A DNA stretch of 64,000 nucleotides from Phytophthora colocasiae (GCA_018806915.1 JAGKQI010000016.1:310001-374000); one strand, 5' to 3'. Shown: positions 1-11,490, counted from the first letter of the stretch. The notes: generated by a model not told the origin, from the sequence alone. Numbers and translations are program-made.

Positions 1-3000
1 TGCTGTTCGGCCACGAACTGGCCGCGGTTCAGACCAAACCTATCCAAAGGAGACCTCGCGCGTTCTCCATCCTGCTCAACCTCAGCTTCCTCCCTCAACT
101 CCTCGTGCGGCGGATCGTCTACGTGTCCGTCCGCCTGCTCTTCTACGGCCGCTCCGTCCATTTCATCGAAATCCTGCTCACCGTCCTTCTGCTCACCGTC
201 CTCTGTTCCCCCGTAGTCAACATCACCGTCCAATTCGTACGGCTCCCCGACTGAAGGCGGAAGCGCGTCTCCGTCTTCCGGGTTCAGCAGGTCCTGTATC
301 GTCAGAGCAGCCACTCGTCCCCTTGGCAGCATCGAGAGACCATCCACGTGACCTAGCGACGTCCCAGGCTTGTGATGAACCTGGAACTGCAGGCTCGACA
401 GCTCCATCGCCCACCGTGCCAACTTAGCGTTCGAGGTACGGTTCCCAGGACTGAAGATCCACTTCAGTGCCTGGTGGTCCGTGAACAGATCAAACTCGCG
501 CCGATCCAGGTAGCAGCGGAACTTCCTAGTCGCCCATACTACTCCCCAGCACTCGATCTCAGAGATGCCGTCTTGGTTATTTATCCAGTTCTTTTGCGAC
601 CCCGTGAGCAACTTGCTAGCATAGGAGACGGCACGGTCACGACCGTCCACTTCTTGCATGAGGCACGCTCCCACAGCGTACCGTGACGAGTCGACATACA
701 ACTTGAACCGCTTCTGACTGTCCGGGTACACCAGAATCGGTGGCTTCATAAGGGCACGTTTGAGCTGCCTAAAGGCAGACTCACAGTCCTCCGTCCACAC
801 GAACGGTGCATCCTTTACTTTCAACCGTTCCAAGGGCGCCGAAATCGAGGCGTACCCCGGGATGTAGCGTCGAAAGTAGCTAGTCAGTCCGAGAAACGAG
901 CGGATCCCATGTAAGCCCACGGGTCTCCTCACATTCAGCACGGCCTTCACCTTCTCGGGGTTAGGAAGGACGCCCGAGGGCGTGACGATGTGTCCTAGGA
1001 ACGCCACTTGGCTCCGTCCCCAGTGACACTTCTTCATTTTGAGCTTGAAGCCCGCCTCCCTCAACCTCGTCAAGACTTGGCGAACGCGTAACAGGTGCGT
1101 CGGGAAGTCCTTGCAGAATACTACGCAATCGTCCAAATAAACTAGGCACACTCGCCACTTCAAATCCACTAGAACCGTCTCCATCAACCGTTCGAACGCG
1201 GGTACAGCGTTACAGAGGCCAAAAGGCATAACGAGCCATTCGAAGAGGCCGTATTTGCACGTGAAAGCCGTCTTTGATACACTGTCCAGCGCCATCGGTA
1301 CGTTCCAATACCCGGATGCGATGTCCATGGTCGAAAACAACTGGGCACCCCCGAGCACGTCCAAAATATCATCGATCAACGGCATCGGGTAACAGTCCTT
1401 CACCGTTACTGCGTTCAACTTGCGGTAATCTATACAGAATCGGATACCACCGTCCGGTTTCCTTATCATGAGAACGGGGCTAGCCCACGGACTGTTCGAT
1501 GGACGGATCAGTCCCGCGTCCAAGTACTGCTGTATTTCCGCTTCCATCACCTCTCCTTCCGCTACTGATACACGGTACGGTTGCTGTTTGATGGGCCGAC
1601 TATCGCCCGTGTCAATCTCGAAGTGTAGCAGTTGTGTCCGTCCCGGCATCGCCGAAGACTCGACAAACAGGTCACTGAAGTTGTCCAGCTCTGCTTCAAA
1701 TATCCGCTTCTGTTCCTCCGTCAACCTCGACTGCGAAAAGTCAGCCTTGACCGAGGCTTTGTCAGGCGGGACTTCCGGCCGAGACTTCCGTTCCTTCTCA
1801 GCAAACTGATCTTCAGGCGCTCCTGTCACGGACTGCACTCGACTGTCCGTTTCCGTTGTCTCCGGGTTCCTCGGTACCGTTCCATCCTTCGTCTGCATCT
1901 GGCTGAAGGCCGACTCCGGAACAACCGAAGCGCACGCCACAGGCGTACCACGGCGGATCCACCGTTCCTCGGTAGATGCGTTACAGACTTCAACTATGAC
2001 TTGACTGTCCTCCACCGTACACAACGAATGCGCCACGCACAGTGTAGGCGGAAGGGATACAGCGCCTTCAATGAGCACCGTAGCCTTCTCCTCCGGTGTC
2101 CCTACCAACTTAGCCATGACTAGAGCTTGTCCTTTAGGCGGCAGGCGTATTGACTTCACCATCGTCGCCATGTAAGCGTCCTGTACAACCATACCCCCAA
2201 GGGGCAACACCTCGCCTGAGTCTTTAAGCAGGAGCTGACGCTCAGCCACATCAATGACCGCTCCGAACGCTCCAAGAGCGTCTACTCCCAGGATGGCGTC
2301 CACATGCAACTGATCCGCGACTACCAAACTCAGCGAAATTTCTGCACTTCCCATTCGTAACGACAAACTCGCCCACCCTCGGATCTTCAACTGATGTCCG
2401 GAGGAGCTCTTGACCGATCCTTCGTACGGCTTCAGCGTCTTCGTCGACCGTCCTAGCCGCTTCAGCACACGGCTATCTACCAAACTCAGTGTAGCTCCCG
2501 TATCCACGAGTAAACGAGAAGGCAAACACTCAATAAATCCACTAGATAACGCTTCGAAGTTCCCAACAGCACACACCACGCGTCGACCGTCTTCAACCAC
2601 CGTGCAGACTTCTATTTCATCCTTGTCTCCCTCCGACACGCCGAACCCGTCCGGCATTTCCACCGTGACGACCTCAACCAGGCCCGGACGAGGGGGAGGC
2701 GCAACCGTTCCAGGCGGCGGTCCCACCACGTCCACGTAGCTTACCACATCTTCATCACTCAGCAACAGTTCAGCATTCATCAACACTTCCGCGTACGGTC
2801 TAAATATGGCCTCGAAGTCAATCGCGGGACGCTGCCGACCTCGTCTCTTAGCAGCAATCTCCGGGTCCTTTCTTACTTCTCCCCGTTCTATCAGTTTCTC
2901 CCAAATGATCGTCGCGTTCTTGTCGTAATATTCCATAGTCGTCGCTTCTAACCGTCCCCAATCCAAATTCCGAACGCTCCTGGAGGCAGCGACTTCCTTC

Positions 3001-3233
3001 GCTAGTTTCTCCAGTTTGATCAGGTCCGCCTTCGGAACTTTGTCACGCAACGGAGTGATTTCCTGTTGGAAGGCTTCCTTCAGGAACAAGTACACCGCTC
3101 GATGGACTACAGTCCTCGCTAAGGTAGGTGAAACGACGACACGGTTCCTCAGGACGGACTCCTGCTTCGTAGCAACAGCCCGGCACACGGCACTTGGACG
3201 GACACCGCGAAGTCCTCCAGCCGCGACAAGATG
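1..3233 (-). CDS. Ty3/gypsy pol: protease, reverse transcriptase, RNase H (partial)
   Basis: An open frame runs from the TAA at 3234-3236 down to the left edge with no stop. In order it shows an aspartic protease site LLVDTGATLSLVD near 2500, the RT entry region VLMIRKPDGG and FCIDYRKLN near 1430-1480, the RT catalytic box YLDD at 1131-1139 followed by a typical thumb (FLGHIV), and RNase H marks LYVDSS and FTDHQALKW between about 690 and 470. The C-terminal stretch toward position 1 is acidic and low complexity. There is no ATG near the start: pol lies in the -1 frame relative to gag and overlaps it over 3149-3233, so it would be made as a gag-pol fusion by frameshifting, or the shift is a mutation. 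I saw no canonical slippery heptamer in the overlap. Confidence 0.85.
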
Positions 3234-4279
3234 TTAGCACTGACTTCCTCTTCCGTTGTAGACTCTTCCTTCGGACTCGGGTCACGCTCTCTAAACGGTT
3301 TAGGTTTCCGCTCGCTTGGCTCCTTCAACACCGTTCTTCCCACGACCTGCACGACTGACGATTTGAAATCGCGGTTAGCACGCTTGGCTTCTTCGGTCTT
3401 CTCGAGCGTCTCGCGGAACCATTCCTGCCAGTACTCAGGCGAATCGGCGCCGTCTGGGGACGCTCGCCGAGTGCGCTCGACCACTTTGAGTGGAACGTCC
3501 AAAAAAGAGGACAGTTCCTCAGTAGAGGGTTCTCGTAAGGATGCTGCGTTCAACCGTATCCGTTCCATAGTATCAGCTTCATCCAAAGGGTGCAAACGAT
3601 CCTCAATTTCGTTTTCGTATTCTTCTGACTCGCTGAAAACCTCCGTTCCATCCAGGTCACCAGGTGTCCCTTCACGATCCCTAGACTCGAGAGCCTCAAG
3701 CTCCGCGTCCGTGAACAAGCAGTCAGTAGGGTGTTCCGCGGGTGACACGACGTCCGCTCCGTCCCCTACCTCGGCCCGTTCCGTTACTGAATCCGCTCGC
3801 TCCTCAACTTCGGCACCAGAGGCGTCGAAGATGTCGAACGACAACCCCTCATCCGACAGTTCGTCGTCCTCGAGTACTTCCTCTTCCAGTAGGCCGTCTT
3901 CGACAGCCTCTTCCAACGTGTAGGCGGGCTCCGCCGACTCACGGGTCGCTTTACCACCCGCTTCTACCTCTTTGACGAACCGCACTGTCTTCTTTCGACG
4001 TTCACCGTTCTCTTCCACACGGGCGTCTTCCTTTCTCCCCGTTCCTTTTTCTTCAATTTTCTTTTTCTTCTTTTGTCTCTTTTTCTCTGCATTCCGCGCG
4101 GTTTTCACCGTCCCTCGCAGCTTCTTCTTTTTCTTCTTTTTCTCGTTCATCTCACTCTCCGTCACCACGGCAACCGTCTTCTCTTTCCCGAATTCCTCCT
4201 TAGCACGGTCACCGTTCGAGCCATTCGCCAGACAAGAGGAAGGAGTGGCTCGCTCCTCCCCTTCCTCACGTCCCCGTCA
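3149..4279 (-). CDS. Gypsy gag C-terminal block (charged region), after an in-frame TGA
   Basis: This frame continues directly after the TGA at 4277-4279 and ends at a TGA at 3149-3151. It is very rich in Lys and Glu (poly-Lys runs near 4100-4150) and Asp/Glu further on, with no recognised domain. It is in the same frame as the nucleocapsid block upstream, so it looks like a continuation of gag rather than a separate gene; the first ATG in frame is at 4042 or later depending on which Met is used. Its last 28 codons overlap pol in another frame. Confidence 0.6.
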
Positions 4280-5590
4280 ATTCCTAGGGGCCGCAGGCTG
4301 GGCCGTCGATCCAGCCGCCAATCCTTTCAAGGCAGCGATCGTCGGACACTGGGCCACTGGATGACCGTTCTCTCCACAGAAGTAGCACCTGAACCCTTGA
4401 GCGTTAGAGGGAGCTCCGTTCCGTCCTCCTAGTTGACCTCCATTATAGGGGAGCTCACACTCAGCTGCAACGTGACCATACTGATTACACCTCCGGCAAG
4501 TCATCGTCCTTCTCATACATGTAGCACGACCATGTCCCTTGTAGTAACATCGCCCACACACCGGTTCTCCTTCCTGCGTACGGGTATCTTCAGCCATCCT
4601 GATCCCACGATAGCTTCTGTTTCCGTCCCCCGTCGCAGGAGCGTTCCCTGCGGTAGTGGCAGCTACGGTCAGTGACCGTCCTCGAGGTGACGAAGGTCTA
4701 GCCTTGCGCTCGTCCATGAGTTGCTGCTGCCAAAGCTGCTGCTGGGCCATGAACGTCTGCAACTGCTGAGTCAATGCGTCCACCGCGGACGACGAATGAC
4801 CGTTCTTGTTACTTTCCGGAGCTCCGTCCGAGAACTCCTCGTCTTCCTCACTAGGCCGATGCATGTCCTTCGACATCAACCACTCACACGCCTCGGGAAT
4901 GTCGCGGGCTGGGCTTGAATCCAAGGCAGCCAGCATTCGTCGGTTCCTGAGACCTCGACGGAACAGTTTGTACCGCATCTGCGGGTTCGGATAGTCGAGC
5001 GAGTCGCACAAGTCCGTGACTCGATCGCCCCACTCTTCCACCGATTCACCCCTCTGTCTCTTGGTAGTGTGCAATCGATCCCATAGTTCGTCAGCCGTCC
5101 TACTCAGGAATTGGTTGTGAAAGCGAACCCTGAGGGTGGCGAACGTTTTGATCCTGGAGTTGCTCCACCACCGTTCCGCCTCTCTTCCTTTCAGCTTCTG
5201 ACGGAACACCAACAACCGTTCTTGGTCGGGCAACTGTCCTGTGTGCGCCTCGAACAGCTCCCAGAAGTCACGCGCCTTCTCCACCGTGGCCGTGTCTGAA
5301 TAGAACATAGGCAACACCTTCATCACGTTCGGCATCTTCTGCGTCAGGTCGTAGATCCTGGGCGGCGGAGGCGGTCTAGGAACGCCATACCCACCACCGT
5401 ACTGTCCATAAGCTCCAGGGGGAGGTCCAACTAACACTCTTTGCCCTCCCAGCACAGTCCTCGTCGGCACAGGTGGGACAGTAGGCTGTCTCCATCCTTG
5501 CGTCGGGGCAGCGTACGCGGTCCGAGGGACGCTCGTCTGGGTCCCAGCCTGGGGTGGCACCCGAGGCACGCTCGTACGAAGAGGCGCTTG
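4277..5590 (-). CDS. Gypsy gag: capsid and three-zinc-knuckle nucleocapsid
   Basis: The frame runs from just after the TGA at 5591-5593 to the TGA at 4277-4279. The middle part has the retrotransposon gag pattern (AEKARDFWELFEAHTG..., then the region with FHNQFLSR and a helical segment with LCDSLDYPN). The C-terminus carries three zinc knuckles: CGRCYYKGHGRATC, CRRCNQYGHVAAEC and CYFCGENGHPVAQC, all C-x2-C-x4-H-x4-C. Three knuckles are more than the usual one or two. No ATG stands at the start; the first alternative start is a GTG at 5567-5569, which again suggests that this is the middle of a longer frame. Confidence 0.85.
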   Translation of the reverse strand, partial: QAPLRTSVPRVPPQAGTQTSVPRTAYAAPTQGWRQPTVPPVPTRTVLGGQRVLVGPPPGAYGQYGGGYGVPRPPPPPRIYDLTQKMPNVMKVLPMFYSDTATVEKARDFWELFEAHTGQLPDQERLLVFRQKLKGREAERWWSNSRIKTFATLRVRFHNQFLSRTADELWDRLHTTKRQRGESVEEWGDRVTDLCDSLDYPNPQMRYKLFRRGLRNRRMLAALDSSPARDIPEACEWLMSKDMHRPSEEDEEFSDGAPESNKNGHSSSAVDALTQQLQTFMAQQQLWQQQLMDERKARPSSPRGRSLTVAATTAGNAPATGDGNRSYRGIRMAEDTRTQEGEPVCGRCYYKGHGRATCMRRTMTCRRCNQYGHVAAECELPYNGGQLGGRNGAPSNAQGFRCYFCGENGHPVAQCPTIAALKGLAAGSTAQPAAPRN

Positions 5591-6445
5591 TCAAGGTGTA
5601 CCCACTGGATGGGTCGGAGGCGACTGAACGCCTATAGGAGTTGTTATTCCGGGCAGCGGTTCGGTCATCGGCGGGGCCGACGACGCAGCAGTCACCACAG
5701 ACCGGAGCGGTACGTCCTGCTGATCCCACGCGAACGGCGCAGCCGTCTCCGTCTTCACCTCATACGGGTCCTCGCTCAGTGTTCCCCAACCCCATCCAAG
5801 GGGACGGTCCGTGCGACGCTTCTCCGTTCCCGTGTATCTCGAGATAAACCCAGTAGGCGTCCTCATAGGGACTTCTTCGACTGCTTCCTCCTTCATCATC
5901 GGTTCTTCCGTAGGGTACATCATGTGCGCACGTTCATAGGCGTCGTAGTCCGGGTAACCTTCATACATCTGCTGACCAGCGTACAGAGCGGCCAGCCGTG
6001 CCGAACCATACACCGGATCCATCAACGGAGCGCTCGGGACCGTACTCTCCACGGTCGGCTCCTCCGTTACTTCTTCCCTCTCGTCTTCCTCGTCGGCGGG
6101 TTCCGGTTCGTCCGGCTTCTCCTCTTCATCGCCGGCGTCAGCACCAGCCGTCAGGAGATCATCTCTCAACTCCTGCCTCAACGTCTCGCGACCAGCGGCC
6201 GTGCTGACTCCCACCGACGGTTCATCATCTTCCTCTGCTTCTGCTCTCTTCTCCAGGCTAAGCGGGGCATCTCCACTGCCACTAAGCGAAGCCTCTGCTT
6301 GGCGCGACCGTTCTTCCTCTTCTAATCGCTCCACTTCGGACAGGACCCGGACGGTCTTCTGACCTCCGGCCCGTCCACCCCCACGACCACTGTTCCCTCG
6401 GCCTGGGGTACCTTTCCCTCCATCTCTTCTTCCAATCCCGGACAT
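5591..6445 (-). CDS. Gypsy gag N-terminal block
   Basis: ATG at 6443-6445 opens a 284-codon frame that ends at TGA 5591-5593. The start is Gly/Arg-rich, followed by an acidic Glu/Asp-rich stretch; there is no recognised domain. The next block continues in the same frame immediately after the stop, so this is read as the N-terminal part of a single gag. The TGA is followed by CAA; the second one at 4277-4279 is followed by CGG. Function beyond gag is not claimed. Confidence 0.65.
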   Translation of the reverse strand: MSGIGRRDGGKGTPGRGNSGRGGGRAGGQKTVRVLSEVERLEEEERSRQAEASLSGSGDAPLSLEKRAEAEEDDEPSVGVSTAAGRETLRQELRDDLLTAGADAGDEEEKPDEPEPADEEDEREEVTEEPTVESTVPSAPLMDPVYGSARLAALYAGQQMYEGYPDYDAYERAHMMYPTEEPMMKEEAVEEVPMRTPTGFISRYTGTEKRRTDRPLGWGWGTLSEDPYEVKTETAAPFAWDQQDVPLRSVVTAASSAPPMTEPLPGITTPIGVQSPPTHPVGTP

Positions 6446-7532
6446 TCTTCAAACTTCCAATACCTCCAAACTCCAATTCCTCAATACTTCAATTCCCCAA
6501 TACTTCACTTCCAATACTTCCGGACCGTCTTCTACTTCTGACCTTGGCTCTTCCGACCAATACTCCCGATACTCCAACTTCTGTTCCGTGGGAACTCACA
6601 AACTCGGGAATTCCGCGCTCCCTGCGCCCCCGAGACTTTGCTTCTCAACCGTGACCGTCTGGACTCGATACCAGACCGCGTACACGCCGGGTTCTTCGAC
6701 TCCACGGGCTCTTCCGACTTGCTCTTACTTGACAACGAATGCCGTACCCTGCTTCTCCACCACGTGTCGCGAGTCGGTCTTGGGCGGGACGGTAGACGCT
6801 GCGGGTTACAAGTAGAACGGAACGGTAGAGCGATAAAAGCGCACCACAAAAAGTAAAGAAAAATATAAAAAGCGATTATTCTTTGACTTGGGGCTTGTGC
6901 TGCGGTGCCCAAGGTAAATTCACGACTGACCTCCACCAGCACGCCCTTCCTTCACTGTTTTCCAACGTCTCACGTCCTCCAGAGTCCTCTTCCTTGTCCT
7001 TCCCGGGTCCGTACCTTCTCGACGGTACCACTCACCCCTTCCTCACGCATACTCGGGGCGCTGTTAAGCCCAGCGTATCTCTAGTCCGTGTCTTCCGTCC
7101 TTGGCATCAGCTTACACGCAACCTGGCGCACGCTCCACGCTCTTTCTTGGCCGCGCAGGCCTCGTTTCCTTAGCAATAGCGGCGCGCACTCACCCTCGTG
7201 CTGGCTGCGACCGGGGCCGGCTCGAACAACTCCTCGCCATACATATGGTCTTCCGCAATGCGAAGGGTCGTGGATCGGGTTTCAGAGGGGGAACGGTCGG
7301 GACCGTACCCGAGACGGTGGCCACCGTTCTCACTCGGGACACAGGGCAGAACAGTACATTCAGTACCCCGTTGATGCACATCCATCGATCCTCACCATCA
7401 CCGGCAATTCTTTTCACAGCTTTCGCACGCTCAACGTTTCCTTTCTTTTTTCAATAAAGGTCTTCCGAGCTGCTGTGTTCTTCAGTTGCCGTCGGACAGT
7501 CCATCATTCAATGGCTTCCCTTGCACACCAGG

Positions 7533-7867
7533 TGTAACGGGGTTACACGGCGCTGCGCGCCTTGACTACAATAGGTGTGGTATACACCATCCAGGTCACA
7601 AGTCACAGATCCGTGTACGACACATAGTGTTTCTCACACGTCACATATGTAGCCAGTTGCTGGCTGTTAGCTCAGAGCCACACATTGCATTTGATTAGGA
7701 TTTAGTATGTTAGATACTAAATCCGTTACATTCAGGATTAGGGCAATAAAATAAATAAAAATCAGTTTGCATTTTACATAATTAGTGTTAGTTCCTTTAT
7801 TATAGGGACACTGATTGTGAGAGTCCCGTATTTAGTGGACTACTTGGTTCTTGTATAGAACCGAAGG
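7533..7867. repeat. LTR-like remnant between two gypsy elements
   Basis: This 335-bp stretch has no coding potential, begins with the palindrome TGTAACGGGGTTACA, and has the AT-rich, promoter-like composition of an LTR (for example 7700-7800). It lies exactly between the upstream end of the left-hand gypsy element and the broken gag of another one. It may be a solo LTR or the 3' LTR of the element whose gag lies at 7868-8747; no second copy is present to fix its ends. Confidence 0.4.
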
Positions 7868-8747
7868 CTAGTGCCTTGCAAGCAGGACTCTACGAGTCAA
7901 CCAAACTTCCTCTGTGCCGTGCACACCTACGCAGCCCCGCTGCACCAGGCAAACCGTTGAGGGTGGAGAAGGCCCCTCCCCCCCATTGGATGGCAGGTTG
8001 CGCTTACGTACAATTGCGGTAGGCTGCTGCTTGGTGCTTCCGCCCTTGTTTTTGGACTCGCTCGACCCACTCTTTGGCTTCTCTGAGCCTGACTTCTTCA
8101 CATCGTACTGCATCTGATGATAGTCTTGCTGCATGGACGCCGCTTCACTATCAATTCATGCAATGCCACATCATCCTGCTTCACACGATGATGCGTCACG
8201 GCAGCCAAGCGCTGAATGTCCATACGAAGCATCGTCGGCGCCAAATTGACCATTAGCAATTTGCATCGCATTTTCAGTCGCTGCTGCCCAGCCGAGTCAT
8301 TAGCCTCTGCACGGTCGACCCCCACAAGCTTATCAAAAGCTAGGAAGTAATTCGCTACTCGGGCCTCCCCATCTTCTCAGATGTATCCATCTTCAAATTC
8401 TCGCCGAACATCTTCTCCACGTCGGGCACGTGATCAATCTTGAGGCTACCAGCTTTGCGTTCTATCTCTCGCCAAATGGCTTCTTCAGTCAGTGCAAAAA
8501 CCGTGGCCTTGAAGACGTAATAAGCGAGGTGCTCGAGAACCTTCCGTTCTATGGAGCTTTTTACGGTGACCAACACATTCTCGTGCTCCCAGATCTTCTT
8601 CTCATACTGCTGACGTTCACGCCTGAACCCAACCAGAGCCGGTTGACTCCACTTGGTCAACTTAGGGGCCTTGATAAACCCATACACCGGCGGTGCGACG
8701 GACATCTCGACGTCCCCATCGGCGTCCAGTTCGCTGTTGCGTGTCAT
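7868..8747 (-). pseudogene. Broken gypsy gag fragment
   Basis: ATG at 8745-8747 starts a 130-codon frame (8355-8747) with DVEMSVAPPVYGF and KAPKLTKWSQPALVGFRRER, a pattern I associate with gag-like N-terminal regions of oomycete gypsy elements. The frame then shifts to another phase (8098-8325, MLRMDIQRLAAVTHHRVKQD) and shifts again (7868-8134, a Lys/Ser-rich tail with KSGSEKPKSGSSESKNKGG). Two frame changes in under 900 bp mark it as decayed. No RT or integrase follows; the sequence changes to LTR-like DNA at about 7867. Confidence 0.6.
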
Positions 8748-8929
8748 GGTCAGCTAACGTTCACTAAAGAATTCCTTATAGTGTCTTGAGCTCGTTAAGG
8801 TCAATTGCGAAGTGAGATTAACAATTAGAGCTAGGTTCAGACTTACATTCCTATCTACGCGAAGAAGACCCTGCTCTCGCTGGATTCACGAATTACATGT
8901 GCGGGCAGTGGCTGTACGGGCGGTTCAGT

Positions 8930-9200
8930 TGTTGGCAAGCGTTTGCTACTCCCTGTGGCTATGCTATACTAACAACCCCACAGAGACATTTAACGCTTCA
9001 CTGAAGCGTGATTACACACTCCGACGTCGACTGAAAATGGATGCGTTATTGCGTGAATTGAGCTCGTGCTGCGCGCCCACTTCCGAGTAACCCAAGACGT
9101 TCATGACCACCCCGATTCCAGCTTCCACCCTCACAAGGCGAGCACAGGACATGAAACGTGCAGGCTTACTGTCCATGAGCGAGGGTCAGGACTCCGATAG
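8930..9200 (+). pseudogene. MULE transposase C-terminal fragment
   Basis: The plus strand encodes TNNPTETFNASLKRDYTLRR followed by RLKMDALLREL, which lines up with TNNLCETYNAAIKRDVTLRR and KLKVGALIEQL in the MULE transposase at 51152-53026 in this window. After a frame change, LTRRAQDMKRAGLL (about 9130-9175) matches MVRRASAMARAGLL of the same protein. The catalytic domain and the SWIM finger are missing. This is an old, truncated copy; the rest of the stretch to about 9,420 shows nothing recognisable. Confidence 0.65.
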
Positions 9201-9419
9201 CCAGTCTAGGCTGTTGCCGCGTGCCACCACGTGCCTCTTGTCCATTGCCGTCACTGCTGCTTGCCTTTGCTTGTCCACTGCCTATTCGCTGAGGCCTCAT
9301 GCCCAGGCGATACACGCCGGAGATCTGCTGCTCGCTTCTGGCCGATTTGACAGTGTCCGACTCTGCACGCGTCTCTCTAAATGTAGCCATGTAGCAGTGT
9401 CGTCTGGAGACTGAGCCCT

Positions 9420-10173
9420 GCGCTCAACAATCCAGTTAATCAACTTCAATTTCCTTTCCTTCAGCTCTACTGTAATCACGGAAATGCTACTGTTCGCACC
9501 ATTGTACATAATCCAAAAATTGATTCCGTTAGTTCTACTCTGAGAACACTTCTCAATGCTAGCGACAGGTGCCATCTAACACTCAACAATTAAACCTTTG
9601 CGTCCTCTATGAACAGATTGGCGAAACTACTTCAAGATGGTACGATTTGGTGACGACACTGAATACGCCGCGTCCCATCGGGATCGCAGTCCGGGCAGCT
9701 AGGGAGTATGGAAGAGTTAGTCTGTTGGCGTATGATATTTGCAACAGTGCTGCTGCAGACCTGGTTTGTGCCATTGCCAGTTGAACGATAATTCGATTAT
9801 CTATTGTATTTTGATTCTCAAATAATATCATTGCAAATATATTTAAATATATTGGGGTATATTGTGTTTCTCCTTCCAGGAAGTGACCATTCCAAACCGG
9901 TCTGGTTCCGCAATGTGATACTCTCTCACAGTACCTCTTCTTCTGCATCTTCTTCCGCGAGACAGACGGCGTGAATTGCGAAGTGATCATTGCAAATACT
10001 ATAGAAGACATTGATTTATTTATCGATCAACACTTGGTAAATAATCCTTCACGCCAACCTGGACATAGCTAGTGAGACGTCAGTCCACTACAGTGTAACA
10101 AGTTTACCAACGTCTTTTTCTAATCCGGAAGTAATAACAGATTGAATAAATTACCCAGAACGGGTACGTATTT
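9420..10173. other. Non-coding stretch with a diverged array-unit remnant
   Basis: No credible gene. The part 9425-9480 resembles, and 9595-9650 encodes (VLYEQIGETTSRW), pieces of the decayed gene family of the effector array (VLYDKKIGEIASRW at about 21790-21830), so a scrap of that family lies here, well outside the array. The remainder to 10,173 is AT-rich with no feature I can name. Confidence 0.45.
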
Positions 10174-10993
10174 TTAAAGAAATTAGAGGCTTTCAGAAGC
10201 CCGGAAAATGAAAATCACGTAGTGAAAACACGTGGCAGGATACCGCTTTTTGACTAAGGGTTTTCGGTACGAAAGGCCGCTTCAGGTTTACCGGAAAAAT
10301 AAACCCGTGACAAAATCACGTTTATAAAAGTTTTGTGCACAATCACGGCGAGCCCGCATCCACAAGACTGCAACGCTGGGTCGCCTCGTAGACGTGCTGC
10401 AGTGCTTAGAACCTAGTGATGGGAGACCCTTGGAGGTTCATTCCTGCGGTGTCGTCGCTGTCGTCGCTGTTGAGCCGCCAGGTAGCACACACGGACGAAG
10501 AGCTAAAAAAACAAAAACGTTTAGAAAAATAAAACGAATAGAGCTCCTCATTCTGCTTGAGCTCACATCCACAGCTCCCTTCTCCTATAGAGACGCGTGC
10601 TTGTGCCAGATTTCCGCCTTGACATCCTCTCAATGTCCGATGCCGAGTCCAAGGAAGTTTCGCCTCACCGCCAGCGACTTACAGCGTCTCATCATGCATC
10701 TAAAGATCTCAGATCGCGTTATAACGAAGGCCCATGAGCCTCACACAGCTCATAAGCGCATGACCCGCTCATCCGGGTAGATATTCCATCCGGGCATTTC
10801 ATTAGGACGGGCATGGCAACCGAGCCAGCCGGCGGCTTCCGCGCCGGAATCCGGTAGCGTTACCCCGTTGCTCGGCACGGGATTTCGGAATCGAAAAACA
10901 CGTCGGAAGGGTCGTGCTAAAAATAGATGGCTGCGCTACGTAAAAATGACTACGGGTTTTTGCATTTTCCGGGGCTTCTGAAAGACTCTATTT
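10174..10993. mobile_element. Candidate non-autonomous DNA element with ~60-bp imperfect terminal inverted repeats
   Basis: The left arm near 10174-10236 and the right arm near 10930-10993 are inverted copies of each other at roughly 80 percent by eye, sharing the core CTTTCAGAAG followed by CCCGGAAAATG. The interior (about 690 bp) is GC-rich in its second half and encodes nothing recognisable. I could not define a target duplication, so the outer limits are approximate. Confidence 0.5.
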
Positions 10994-11139
10994 AGTTTAG
11001 CACTTCTCATTTTGCTAACCCACTCGATTGAAACAGTGCAGCATTGCTTATTTTGCGTGCCCAACATTGGCTTCAACATGACGCCAGATATGGACTCCAT
11101 GGACATGTTTCTTTCGGTCGTTATTGACTTAGCGATTGT

Positions 11140-11415
11140 TGCTTTTTCCTGAGCCTCGTGATATTCAAAGCACCTGGAGGAGGAACCGAAGCGTACTTCT
11201 TATATTGTGGGAAGTTCAACAGCTATTATTTTTCATGCGGTTTGGAGACTTCGAATCGCCAAACATCGCCAATCTGCTAACTAGTTATCAACTCATTTTC
11301 CTCCTTCTCATTTTGCTAACTAAAAACGAAAGATATCAAAATTGTAATCGCCTGACCAATTCGTCATTACGTATCATTTTGATAGGTAAGAAAGAAGAAA
11401 TTGAAGTTGATTAAC
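11140..11415 (-). repeat. Copy of the array-unit spacer (inverted relative to the units)
   Basis: The segment from about 11146 to 11290, including GGAGGAGGAACC, ACTTCTTATATTGTGGGAAG and TTTTTCATGCGGTTTGGAGA, is the reverse complement of 21361-21470 in the effector array and lies in the same orientation as 27278-27345. The tail 11395-11430 (GAAGTTGATTAACTGG) also resembles the array sequence at 21120-21140. It shows that the spacer DNA of the array also occurs as a dispersed repeat. Confidence 0.6.
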
Positions 11416-11490
11416 TGGTTATTCCTGGTTGGCTTGGCTATTGAATTCTGAAGGTTTGATTGTGATTGTGAATTGTTTGAATGGGATATT

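Larger units (their letters stand above)
1..7547 (-). mobile_element. Ty3/gypsy LTR retrotransposon, 3' part beyond the left edge
   Basis: The minus strand reads gag (6445 to 3149), then protease, reverse transcriptase and RNase H (3233 to 1). Order protease-RT-RNase H without an upstream integrase is the Ty3/gypsy order; the integrase and 3' LTR would lie beyond position 1. The 5' LTR should lie between about 6,560 and 7,547. A 15-bp palindrome TGTAACGGGGTTACA at 7533-7547 starts with TG and ends with CA and is a candidate outer LTR end, but I found no second LTR copy in the window and no secure primer binding site, so this end is inferred. An AT-rich TATA-like stretch lies near 6860-6870. 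The leader before gag (6446-6510) holds several copies of a CCAATACTTC-like repeat. Confidence 0.85.

Noticed and set aside
3231..3923. 230-codon Ser-rich plus-strand frame
   Set aside because: Complement of the acidic/basic gag region; poly-Ser follows from the reverse complement of Asp/Glu codons.
5441..6325. 294-codon plus-strand frame
   Set aside because: It is antisense to the gypsy gag, is Arg/Ser-rich low complexity, and shows no domain. A shadow of gag.
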